From: Bacillota bacterium
GTDB taxonomy: Bacteria > Bacillota > Clostridia > Christensenellales > UMGS416
NCBI GenBank assembly: GCA_023428265.1
Contig: JAEYYW010000113.1
Span: 1 to 5,182, forward strand
Direction of reading: 5' to 3'
DNA: 5,182 nucleotides
In this document: piece by piece, positions 1 to 5,182 of the stretch
How the letters are laid out: each line of letters begins with the position of its first letter
Numbering within the stretch: position 1 is the stretch's first letter
Position numbers and translations under genes: made by a program
The notes under the pieces: model-generated
Seen by the model: the letters and a program-made list of their open reading frames with translations, nothing else
Told to the model about the DNA's origin: nothing
Database searches by the model: none

Positions 1-917
1 ACGGCGTTGGTGGCGGCGATGCTCTGGATGGTCTGGCTGGCCACCTGGCCCAGGTTTTCACCGGTGGCCATGGCTTCGCAGCCGCATTGCTCTGCGATGT
101 GGTTGGCAATGCGCATCATGAACCGGCGCATCAGGATCGTGAGGTATTCGGGGTTGCACTGCGTATAGATGGTCTCCTGGATTTCGGTGAAGCGCACCAC
201 GTGTAGCCGGATGGGCCCGCAGAAGCCGGAAAGCGTTTCACAAAGATCCACCACCTTGCGGCGGGCGCGCTCGCTGGTGTGGGGCGGGCTGTCGAAATAA
301 ACGGCCTCCAGCTGCACGCCGCGCCGTGCAAGCATGTAGCCGGCCACCGGGCTGTCAATGCCGCCGGACAGTAGCAACGCCACTTTCCCGCCGGTGCCCA
401 CCGGCATGCCGCCGGGGCCATCCACAAAGCGGGTGTAAAGATAGGCCCGGTCGCGCACTTCCACATACAGCCGCCAGGCGGGGTTGTGCACATCCACGGT
501 GATGGCGGGGTTGGCCCGCAGCACCATGCCGCCCAGCTGGCGGGCCAGCTCCGGAGATTCCAGCGGGAAGCTCTTGTCTGCCCGGCGAGCGTCCACCTTG
601 AAGCTGCCCCCTTCGGGTCGCTCATGCTTGACCAGCGCAAGAGCTGTCTGCACAATCGGCTCCATCACAGGCTCGCAGACAACGGCGGGGCTGGCCGAGT
701 GCACGCCGAACACGCGGACCACGGCGGCAAGCAGCTCTTCACCTTTTGATTCGTCATAATCCACCAGGATGAACCGGCCCCGGTCGCGGATGATGCCGCA
801 GGGGCACACGGCTTTCGCCGCCTTCATCACATTTTGGACCAGCAGCTTTTCAAAAAAAGGCCTGTTCTGGCCCTTCAAATGGATTTCGGCATAGCGCACC
901 AGAAGCACGTTGGGCAT
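1..917 (-). CDS. thiI: tRNA 4-thiouridine synthase ThiI (tRNA uracil 4-sulfurtransferase), 3' end cut by window edge
   Basis: ThiI adenylates uridine 8 of tRNA and replaces its oxygen with sulfur received from a cysteine desulfurase, giving 4-thiouridine. In some bacteria it also supplies sulfur for the thiamine thiazole ring. It is cytoplasmic. The 305 complete codons visible begin with the family's N-terminal ferredoxin-like signature (RYAEIHLKGQNRPFFE, residues 8-23). A THUMP tRNA-binding domain follows at roughly 60-165, then the PP-loop ATP pyrophosphatase motif SGGIDSPVA at 184-192. Further on are the ThiI motifs RFMMRIA (265-271) and ATGENLGQVASQT (284-296). Bacillus-type ThiI is about 400 residues, so roughly 90 residues are missing, including the region that holds the conserved sulfur-transfer cysteine; presence of a rhodanese domain cannot be judged. 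The ATG follows AGGAGA and lies one base after the desulfurase stop, so the two are almost certainly cotranscribed. Identification is firm. Confidence 0.96.
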   Translation of the reverse strand, partial: MPNVLLVRYAEIHLKGQNRPFFEKLLVQNVMKAAKAVCPCGIIRDRGRFILVDYDESKGEELLAAVVRVFGVHSASPAVVCEPVMEPIVQTALALVKHERPEGGSFKVDARRADKSFPLESPELARQLGGMVLRANPAITVDVHNPAWRLYVEVRDRAYLYTRFVDGPGGMPVGTGGKVALLLSGGIDSPVAGYMLARRGVQLEAVYFDSPPHTSERARRKVVDLCETLSGFCGPIRLHVVRFTEIQETIYTQCNPEYLTILMRRFMMRIANHIAEQCGCEAMATGENLGQVASQTIQSIAATNA

Positions 918-918
918 A

Positions 919-2067
919 TTATCTCCTCTTAAACAGCCGCAGCCGCTTGACCTGGGCTGAAACAGCCTCTGCGGCGCGGGCAATGTCCTCCATTGTGTTC
1001 ATTGTGGAAAGGCTGAACCGGATGGCGCTGCCCACCCTTGCGTCACTCAGGCCCATGGCCTTGAGCGTGGTGCTGGGCTTGCGCTGCCGGGCCCCGCAGG
1101 CCGAACCGGTGCTCACAAAAACGCCCTGCTCGGCCAGAGCCCGCAGCAGCACCTCTCCGGTCACGCCCTCAAACGACACATTGAGGATGTGCGGAGCGCC
1201 GTCTTCTGGCGCGGGCCCGTTTACCGCGGCGCCATCGATGGCCAGCAGGCCTTCGGCCAACGCAAGCTTGCACTGCATCATGGCTGCCCGGCGCTGCTCC
1301 AGGCCCTGGGAATAAACCTCCACAGCCTTGGCAAAGCCCAGAATCCCATGGGTGTTTTCCGTGCCGGACCGCATACCCTGCTCCTGACCGCCGCCATGCA
1401 GATGGGGCTGCAGCCTCACAGCGTCGCCGATGAGCAGCGCGCCCACGCCCTTGGGGCCGTGCACCTTGTGGGCACTGACGGAATAAAGCCCCACACCCCA
1501 TTTCGCCGGCTGCGCCGGCACCTTGAGAAACGCCTGCACACCGTCGGAATGAAACACAGCGCCGGGGCTTTGGCTCCGTATCACCGCCGCGAACCGCTCA
1601 ATGTCATGGATCGCGCCGGTTTCGTTGTTCACATGCATCACACTGACCAGCGCGGTGTTCTCATTCACCGCGTCAGCCAAAGCCTCCATGGGCACTAGAC
1701 CGCTGCCGTCCACCGGCAGCACAATCACATCCTGCCCCCGGGCTCTCAGTTCTTCAAAAGCGGCCAGCACCGCCGGGTGCTCCACCGCCGACGTAACAAA
1801 GCGCGACCGCTTGCTTGTGGCCGCGCCGAATATCGCAAGATTGTCCGCCTCGGTGCCGCCGGAGGTGAACACAAGCCTCCCGCCGCCAAGCGCCTTTCCG
1901 ATCAGGGCGCGGGCCCGGCTGATCTCATCTTCCACCGTCAAACCCAGCGGATATGCTGCCGAAGGGTTGTGCCACCCATCGGCCATGGAGTGGGCCACCG
2001 CGGCGATGACCTCGTCAAAAGGCCTTGTGGTTGCGCTGTTGTCCAGATAGCAGCTGCTGGCCGGCAT
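919..2067 (-). CDS. Cysteine desulfurase, NifS/IscS family (likely the ThiI-dedicated partner)
   Basis: This PLP enzyme removes sulfur from L-cysteine, giving alanine and an enzyme-bound persulfide for sulfur carriers. The 382 residues are full length for the family. Visible landmarks are YLDNSATT (7-14), TSGGTEADN (68-76), the PLP-stacking histidine in VEHP (H97), NNETG (147-151), SDGVQ with D175 and Q178 contacting the cofactor, and the Schiff-base lysine K201 in SAHKVHGPKG. The persulfide cysteine is C324 in STGSACGAR, and RVGSAIRFSLS (344-354) is the usual C-terminal motif. An in-frame TGA sits just upstream of the ATG, so no longer start is possible. A single base separates the preceding gene's stop from this ATG, and thiI follows one base after its own stop. 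Adjacency to thiI suggests a NifZ-like desulfurase serving 4-thiouridine synthesis rather than the general IscS; no iscU or nifU is in view. The family call is certain; the dedicated role is inferred. Confidence 0.95.
   Translation of the reverse strand: MPASSCYLDNSATTRPFDEVIAAVAHSMADGWHNPSAAYPLGLTVEDEISRARALIGKALGGGRLVFTSGGTEADNLAIFGAATSKRSRFVTSAVEHPAVLAAFEELRARGQDVIVLPVDGSGLVPMEALADAVNENTALVSVMHVNNETGAIHDIERFAAVIRSQSPGAVFHSDGVQAFLKVPAQPAKWGVGLYSVSAHKVHGPKGVGALLIGDAVRLQPHLHGGGQEQGMRSGTENTHGILGFAKAVEVYSQGLEQRRAAMMQCKLALAEGLLAIDGAAVNGPAPEDGAPHILNVSFEGVTGEVLLRALAEQGVFVSTGSACGARQRKPSTTLKAMGLSDARVGSAIRFSLSTMNTMEDIARAAEAVSAQVKRLRLFKRR
922..927 (-). promoter_or_regulatory. Ribosome binding site of thiI, inside the end of the desulfurase gene
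   Basis: On the minus strand AGGAGA stands four bases before the thiI ATG at 917. The same six bases are the last two sense codons (AGG AGA, Arg-Arg) of the cysteine desulfurase, directly before its TAA. The site fixes the thiI start and implies that ribosomes finishing the desulfurase sit on the thiI initiation region, that is, translational coupling. Confidence 0.8.
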
Positions 2068-2068
2068 C

Positions 2069-2704
2069 TCAGATCACAACGTTGCGGTCGTTATACATGC
2101 GCATATAGCGCACGAACTCCTCGCTGGGCTCGAAGTAAACCAGATATTGCTGCTCGTTTTTACGGAAAACGGCGAAATAGATCCGGCTGTCGGCATTCAG
2201 CACCGCCTTGACCTTCTTGATGCCCTGGCGCTTCTCAATGTTATAAAGCCTGGGGTCATCAATGGGCGCTACCAGCTCCACCTCGCGGGTTTTAATCGTG
2301 ATAAGCTCCTTGCGGCGGCGGTTGTTGAGCACCTGGGAGATGTCCACAATGCCGTTGGTGAAGGAGTATTCATACTCCACCCGGAGGTAATCCTTGCCGA
2401 ACCACATCAGCGCTGCACCGCCGCCAAAGACCACGAGCCCGCCCAACGCGACCAGATTGAAGCCGTTTGGTGAAACGACCTGCATCAGAGAGACCGCGCC
2501 AACCAGCCCGAACACAATGGCAGAGAGCAGAAAGACCACATACAGAATCATGTCCAGCACCTTTTTACGCTTGACAATGATTTCTTCCTTCACATTGTTG
2601 TTGAGCGTCCTGGCTATACGGGGTGCCGGCTTCTGCTCAGGCGTCTGCTGCGCCGGAGTTTCAGCCCCCTGCGCGGTGTTGGTGCCCTTTTCCTGATCGG
2701 CCAT
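2069..2704 (-). CDS. Two-helix membrane protein of unknown function, DUF6106-like
   Basis: This is a 211-residue protein with no recognised activity. Residues 1-38 are a hydrophilic, Gln/Pro/Ala-rich tail, followed by a basic patch (VKRKK, 44-48). Two hydrophobic segments then follow, at about 49-74 and 82-103, consistent with a membrane hairpin. Residues 104-211 form a charged soluble domain that should face the cytoplasm, starting with RVEYEYSFTNGIVDISQV (108-125) and a basic NNRRRKE stretch. The YEYxFxNGxxDI pattern resembles small clostridial membrane proteins annotated DUF6106; I recall this from general knowledge and could not search. A start 19 codons further upstream exists, but 2704 is preferred because GGAGGT lies five bases before it and the upstream ATG would precede the -10 hexamer's transcript start. 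It leads a cluster with the desulfurase and thiI, separated by one base, so it may be transcribed with them; a role in sulfur transfer is not shown. Confidence 0.82.
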   Translation of the reverse strand: MADQEKGTNTAQGAETPAQQTPEQKPAPRIARTLNNNVKEEIIVKRKKVLDMILYVVFLLSAIVFGLVGAVSLMQVVSPNGFNLVALGGLVVFGGGAALMWFGKDYLRVEYEYSFTNGIVDISQVLNNRRRKELITIKTREVELVAPIDDPRLYNIEKRQGIKKVKAVLNADSRIYFAVFRKNEQQYLVYFEPSEEFVRYMRMYNDRNVVI

Positions 2705-2709
2705 AGTGA

Positions 2710-2715
2710 ACCTCC
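2710..2715 (-). promoter_or_regulatory. Strong ribosome binding site deciding the start at 2704
   Basis: On the minus strand GGAGGT lies five bases upstream of ATG 2704. It selects this start over the ATG at 2761, which lies upstream of the expected transcription start of the promoter at 2752-2781. Confidence 0.8.
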
Positions 2716-2751
2716 GATGTTGGCGGCAATGATTATTCTGTCCGCAAAAGT

Positions 2752-2781
2752 ATTGTAACACAAGATGACTGTTTTTGACAG
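2752..2781 (-). promoter_or_regulatory. Probable sigma-A promoter for the membrane protein-desulfurase-thiI cluster
   Basis: The minus strand shows TACAAT (2757-2752), preceded directly by TGT, giving an extended -10 (TGn). A -35-like CTGTCA (2781-2776; four of six match TTGACA) stands 18 bases upstream. Transcription would start near 2745, leaving a leader of about 40 bases with the GGAGGT site in it, which is too short for a riboswitch or T-box. No other good promoter is seen between here and thiI, so one transcript for all three genes is plausible. The call rests on consensus matching only. Confidence 0.55.
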
Positions 2782-2878
2782 GCGCATCCCGATGGTGATT
2801 CTTAAAATTGGCTAAGAAAGCTGCAACCAGCGGTCATAGAAAGATGCCCAAATTTGGATGCGGAGGCCAGGCCGGCCG
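2782..2878. other. Intergenic stretch without a recognised gene
   Basis: This lies between the cluster promoter and the small ORF. It holds a perfect 10-bp palindrome CCAAATTTGG (2848-2857) and a GGCCGGCC palindrome (2870-2877). A very short GCTG/CAGC hairpin (2820-2831) is followed on the minus strand by TTTCTT. None is strong enough to call an operator or terminator. Plus-strand open frames across here are Arg-rich and lack ribosome binding sites. Confidence 0.5.
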
Positions 2879-3043
2879 TCAATTGTGGTCGAACAGATCG
2901 CGGTACGCCTGCTGCGAGGGTTCCGGCGAAGCAGGAGGAGGCTGATCAGCGCCGGTCATATTTGTCAGGTTGGAGGAAAGCAAGGAGCCGGCCAGGGCCG
3001 AAGGGGCGTGGGGTTGCTTTTTGCGGGGAGGGGGGATTGGCAT
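2879..3043 (-). CDS. Possible small proline-rich protein, 54 residues
   Basis: An ATG-to-TGA minus-strand frame encodes 54 residues, starting MPIPPPRKKQPHAPS and ending QQAYRDLFDHN. The N-terminus is basic and proline-rich, the middle is Ser/Leu/Asn-rich, there is a second proline cluster (PPPASPEP, 35-42), and the C-terminus is acidic. No membrane segment, signal peptide or cysteine is present and I do not recognise a family. Coding is supported by codon choice: Leu mostly CTG, and Tyr, Phe and most Asp, His and Gln codons ending in C or G, as in the core genes and unlike the AT-rich gene upstream. Against it, the ribosome binding site is weak (AAAGAG about ten bases upstream) and the frame is short. 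An in-frame TGA stands two codons before the ATG, so this is the only long start. It could be a real small gene or the tail of an older gene truncated when the AT-rich segment arrived. Confidence 0.4.
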   Translation of the reverse strand: MPIPPPRKKQPHAPSALAGSLLSSNLTNMTGADQPPPASPEPSQQAYRDLFDHN

Positions 3044-3118
3044 GTCGGGTCAACTCTTTTTGTTTCTGATAGTGTGTGCAGGAATGCGATTTTTCATGAT
3101 TCTAGCATCACAATTTTT
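3044..3118. other. AT-rich spacer downstream of the 288-residue membrane protein gene
   Basis: No convincing stem-loop terminator is visible after the stop at 3119, so readthrough toward the small ORF is possible. G+C content changes sharply at about 3043, from AT-rich on the right to GC-rich on the left. I saw no terminal inverted repeat or target-site duplication at this boundary. Confidence 0.45.
3099..3107 (-). promoter_or_regulatory. Weak candidate extended -10 for the small ORF
   Basis: The minus strand reads TGCTAGAAT, which is TGn followed by TAGAAT, about 55 bases upstream of the small ORF's ATG at 3043. No good -35 accompanies it at 17-18 bases. In an AT-rich stretch such a match can arise by chance, so this is only a candidate. 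Confidence 0.22.
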
Positions 3119-3985
3119 TTATCTTTGTACTACCCGTACTACTAATTCAAGATTACCTTTTTGGTATTTTGCGATTTCGAGTCCATATAGTTCAAACGAG
3201 ATCGTGATATCGTCCGCTGCTGGCATCGCATCCGCCTTGGCAATCTGGTAATGAGCCAAATAGGTAACTGCGATGCGGGTTAAATCAGCGTACAGGTCTG
3301 CCTCTTGGGTAATATTGAGAAATTCGGTCAACTCATCCTCCCCGTGGCGTTCGATGATTCCTATTTTCTCAAGGTAATTTTCCCGCACATATGTATCAGC
3401 AAAACGCAGATCGCAAATCGCAACTCCCGGTCTTGGCGACATGTATTCAAACATCGTATAGGAGTGAAATAACTCTGTATCCAATGGCAATACAATCGTC
3501 TCATGAAACCAATATCGGCATGCAACAGGATCGTAATATGCATATCCCGTCTTCTTATTGGTATCAACATAATGAAATATATACCCGCAAATCTCAAACG
3601 GATTATTCTTTAGCTCAAACGCCATATTGCCGTAATAATCCACTTTAGCAATTCGCGGATCAGCCATCAATCTATGGCCAGACACATTCACTGAGTGTTT
3701 GGGCAAAAACAGAATGAAGACTACTGCTTGCGCAATCATCAAGACAGTAGCCACTGCCAGACTGATTTTGCGAGACAACCAAATTTCATCCTTACGAAAA
3801 CTATGTACCAGGCAACTAAGCGACAGCACTGTGATGAGGAAGGAAGTAACCAAAAAGAGATCCAGAAACCTGCTTTCCCATGCAAAGAAACTTAAGCCTC
3901 GTGTTATGATGAGAATGTAGATAAAAAAGAGAACACCCAGCGCGGCGAGCACACCACAGGCGATACGAAATACATTCTTCACCAT
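3119..3985 (-). CDS. Unrecognised AT-rich membrane protein, three N-terminal helices and a large C-terminal domain
   Basis: I do not recognise this 288-residue protein. Three hydrophobic helices lie at about 7-28, 40-62 and 74-95. The loop between the second and third (HSFRKDEIWLSRK) is basic and should be cytoplasmic, which places the N-terminus inside and residues 96-288 outside the cell. That domain is rich in Tyr and Phe (KVDYYGNMAFEL, GYIFHYVD, GYAYYDP, CRYWFHE) and then becomes acidic and helical-looking (about 201-260). It contains three cysteines (C133, C156, C191) but no motif I can tie to an enzyme. ATG 3985 is supported by GAGGTG five bases upstream. Its G+C is about 43% over four hand-counted lines, against about 66% in the flanks, with AT-ending codons, suggesting acquisition from a lower-GC source. 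It has its own promoter and stands alone. Reality of the gene is likely; function is unknown. Confidence 0.75.
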   Translation of the reverse strand: MVKNVFRIACGVLAALGVLFFIYILIITRGLSFFAWESRFLDLFLVTSFLITVLSLSCLVHSFRKDEIWLSRKISLAVATVLMIAQAVVFILFLPKHSVNVSGHRLMADPRIAKVDYYGNMAFELKNNPFEICGYIFHYVDTNKKTGYAYYDPVACRYWFHETIVLPLDTELFHSYTMFEYMSPRPGVAICDLRFADTYVRENYLEKIGIIERHGEDELTEFLNITQEADLYADLTRIAVTYLAHYQIAKADAMPAADDITISFELYGLEIAKYQKGNLELVVRVVQR

Positions 3986-3990
3986 AACAG

Positions 3991-3996
3991 CACCTC
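3991..3996 (-). promoter_or_regulatory. Ribosome binding site of the 288-residue membrane protein
   Basis: On the minus strand GAGGTG stands five bases before ATG 3985. It supports this start and fits the very short leader expected from the promoter at 4007-4035. Confidence 0.65.
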
Positions 3997-4006
3997 ACAT
4001 AATGCT

Positions 4007-4035
4007 ATTATATTGGAAGATATTGCTGGAAGCAA
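4007..4035 (-). promoter_or_regulatory. Probable promoter of the 288-residue membrane protein
   Basis: A perfect TATAAT (4012-4007, minus strand) stands 17 bases after TTGCTT (4035-4030), which matches only the TTG of the -35 consensus. Transcription would begin near 4000, a leader of about 15 bases. The -35 lies within a 6-bp inverted repeat (4021-4037), so a bound protein could block it. Evidence is consensus matching only. Confidence 0.5.
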
Positions 4036-4037
4036 TA
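4021..4037. repeat. Perfect 6-bp inverted repeat overlapping a promoter
   Basis: TATTGC, a 5-base spacer (TGGAA) and GCAATA form a perfect inverted repeat one base away from the glmS terminator stem. It covers the -35 and part of the spacer of the promoter for the membrane protein gene. It may be an operator half-site pair or a second small hairpin of the terminator region. Confidence 0.5.
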
Positions 4038-4038
4038 A

Positions 4039-4069
4039 TATGCCCGCCATCACGAAGATGACGGGCATA
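4039..4069 (-). terminator. Likely transcription terminator of glmS
   Basis: The stem is 13 bp: TATGCCCGTCATC pairs with GATGGCGGGCATA on the minus strand with a single G-U wobble, closed by a five-base loop TTCGT. It begins 15 bases after the glmS stop. The tail on the minus strand (TTATTGCTT) is only moderately T-rich, so termination may be partial; no poly-T tail lies on the plus side. Confidence 0.65.
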
Positions 4070-4084
4070 GATACAAGTATTAGG

Positions 4085-5182
4085 TTACTCCACCGTTACC
4101 GACTTTGCCAAATTCCTCGGCTTATCCACATCAAACCCACGCTCCACCGAGCAATAATACGCAAACAGCTGCGTGGGGATCACCGCCAGCACCGGCATGA
4201 ACACATCCTCGGTCTTCGGCAGCAGGATCACCTCATCGGAAAGCTCGCGGATGAGGTCTGCCTCCTCCGGGCAGATGGACAGCACACGGGCCCCGCGGGC
4301 CTTCACCTCCTTGAGGTTGCTGGCCAGCTTTTCAAAGAGCGGCGGCTGGGTGGCCAGCGCGATCACCAGCGTGTCTTGCTCAATGAGCGCGATGGGGCCG
4401 TGTTTGAGCTCGCCGGCCGGGAAGGCCTCGGAGTGGATGTAGCTGATTTCCTTGAGCTTCAGCGACCCCTCCATCGCCACGGCGTAATCCAGATTGCGGC
4501 CCAGGAAGTAGGTGTCGGTCATCGCATAATGCAGATGGGCGCTGTGGGCGATCGCCTCTTCATGGGCGATCACCTCCTGCGCCTGCTCGGGCAGCTTCCT
4601 GAGGGCAGCGGAGAACTTTTGATACTCCTCCTTGCCCAGGCTGCCGCGCACACGGCCCATTTCCATCATCAGCATATACAGGCACAGAAGCTGCGTGGTA
4701 TAGGCCTTGGTGGAGGCCACGGCGATCTCCGGGCCGGCCCAGGTATACATCACGGCGCCGGCCTCGCGGCTCACGGTGCTGCCCACCACGTTGGTGATCG
4801 CCAGCACATAGGCGCCGCGATCCTTCGCCAGCCGCATCGCGGCCAACGTATCGGCGGTTTCGCCGGACTGGCTGATCGCGATGAACAGCTCTCCCTTCTG
4901 GATTGTGGGGTCGCGGTAACGGAACTCGGAGGCCATGTCCACCTCCACAGGCAAGCCCAGCAGCCGCTCAAAGGCATACTTGCCCACCACACCGGCGTGG
5001 TATGCCGTGCCGCAGGCCACGATCACAACGCGCCGCAGCGCTTTCACCACATCGTCGGCAAGGCCTGTTTCGGCCAGGTCGATCATGCCGCCCTCTTTCA
5101 TGCGGGGCGACAGCGTGTCGCGCAGCGCCTTGGGCTCCTCGTGGATCTCCTTGAGCATGAAATGGTTGTAGCCGCCTTTTTC
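4085..5182 (-). CDS. glmS: Glutamine-fructose-6-phosphate aminotransferase (isomerizing) GlmS, C-terminal part
   Basis: GlmS converts fructose-6-phosphate and glutamine to glucosamine-6-phosphate and glutamate, the entry to UDP-GlcNAc and peptidoglycan. The window holds the last 365 residues and the TAA; compared with the 608-residue E. coli enzyme about 243 residues (the glutaminase domain with its N-terminal cysteine) lie beyond the right edge. The frame runs open to the edge as EKGGYNHFMLKEIHEEP, the usual linker motif, so an internal ATG at 5158 is not the start. The first SIS domain (about 45-185) shows CGTAYHAG (57-64) and the sugar-phosphate loop SQSGETADT (104-112). The second (about 215-355) shows EGSLKLKEIS and AGELKHGP. 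Fragment residues K242, E245, H261 and K360 align with E. coli K485, E488, H504 and K603. The C-terminus KPRNLAKSVTVE is canonical. A hairpin terminator follows. Any glmS ribozyme would lie outside the window. Confidence 0.97.
   Translation of the reverse strand, partial: EKGGYNHFMLKEIHEEPKALRDTLSPRMKEGGMIDLAETGLADDVVKALRRVVIVACGTAYHAGVVGKYAFERLLGLPVEVDMASEFRYRDPTIQKGELFIAISQSGETADTLAAMRLAKDRGAYVLAITNVVGSTVSREAGAVMYTWAGPEIAVASTKAYTTQLLCLYMLMMEMGRVRGSLGKEEYQKFSAALRKLPEQAQEVIAHEEAIAHSAHLHYAMTDTYFLGRNLDYAVAMEGSLKLKEISYIHSEAFPAGELKHGPIALIEQDTLVIALATQPPLFEKLASNLKEVKARGARVLSICPEEADLIRELSDEVILLPKTEDVFMPVLAVIPTQLFAYYCSVERGFDVDKPRNLAKSVTVE

Noticed and set aside
131..655. Minus-strand 174-residue frame inside thiI
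   Set aside because: It is out of frame with a clear ThiI reading frame on the same strand and is rich in Trp, Ala and Pro with no recognisable motif.
1189..1698. Plus-strand frames opposite the cysteine desulfurase, up to 169 residues
   Set aside because: They mirror a fully conserved gene on the minus strand and have no start signals or family features.
2769..2781. CTGT-N5-ACAG inverted repeat over the -35 of the cluster promoter
   Set aside because: Arms of only four bases are expected by chance and match no operator I know.
2775..2808. Plus-strand TTGACA (2775-2780) and TAAAAT (2803-2808) as a promoter
   Set aside because: The spacing is 22 bases, too long for a normal promoter, and no plus-strand gene follows.
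2812..2831. GCTG/CAGC hairpin followed by TTTCTT on the minus strand as a terminator for the small ORF
   Set aside because: A four-base-pair stem is too weak to support a terminator call.
2932..2940. AGGAGGAGG on the plus strand, resembling a strong ribosome binding site
   Set aside because: No ATG, GTG or TTG follows at usable spacing; it is the complement of proline codons in the small minus-strand frame.
2858..3145. Plus-strand open frame of about 95 residues across the intergenic region
   Set aside because: Arg- and Gly-rich composition typical of antisense reading of GC-rich DNA, no ribosome binding site before its start, and it is opposite a minus-strand frame with better codon choice.
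3040..4040. AT-rich segment as an insertion sequence or integrated mobile element
   Set aside because: No transposase, recombinase, terminal inverted repeats or target-site duplication was found; only base composition suggests transfer.

Overview
The window looks like a piece of a moderately high-GC Firmicutes chromosome, most likely a clostridial (Oscillospirales-like) gut anaerobe. This rests on a cysteine desulfurase paired with a ThiI that shows no sign of being the enterobacterial type, strong purine-rich ribosome binding sites, and a small two-helix membrane protein of a kind I associate with clostridia (DUF6106-like). The lineage is an inference; no marker here fixes a species. Every supportable gene lies on the minus strand, so transcription runs from the right edge to the left.

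Right to left: (1) 5182-4085 is the C-terminal 365 residues of GlmS, glucosamine-6-phosphate synthase, containing both SIS domains. It is followed by a 13-bp stem hairpin (4069-4039) that is its likely terminator. (2) 4037-3119 is an AT-rich segment (about 43% G+C over four hand-counted 60-base lines, against about 66% over three lines in the flanks). It carries its own promoter and one unrecognised 288-residue membrane protein with three N-terminal helices and a large C-terminal domain. It looks like an acquired single-gene cargo set between core genes. (3) 3043-2879 is a possible 54-codon proline-rich small gene whose codons match the GC-rich core rather than the AT-rich neighbour. (4) From 2704 down to the left edge is a compact cluster: a 211-residue two-helix membrane protein of unknown function, a cysteine desulfurase (NifS/IscS type, complete) and ThiI (305 codons visible, cut by the edge). 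Each junction has a single base between the stop and the next start.

Functionally, the desulfurase and ThiI form a recognised pair: the desulfurase takes sulfur from L-cysteine as a persulfide and ThiI puts it on uridine 8 of tRNA as 4-thiouridine, and in some bacteria supplies thiazole synthesis. The membrane protein leading the cluster has no known link to this pathway. GlmS makes the amino sugar for cell wall precursors and is an unrelated neighbour.

I do not see a CRISPR array, tRNA, rRNA, insertion sequence or a convincing new multi-gene system. The points most worth a second look are the foreign-looking membrane protein, the small ORF at the composition boundary, the hairpin overlapping the promoter between them and glmS, and the tight coupling of an unknown membrane protein to tRNA thiolation genes.
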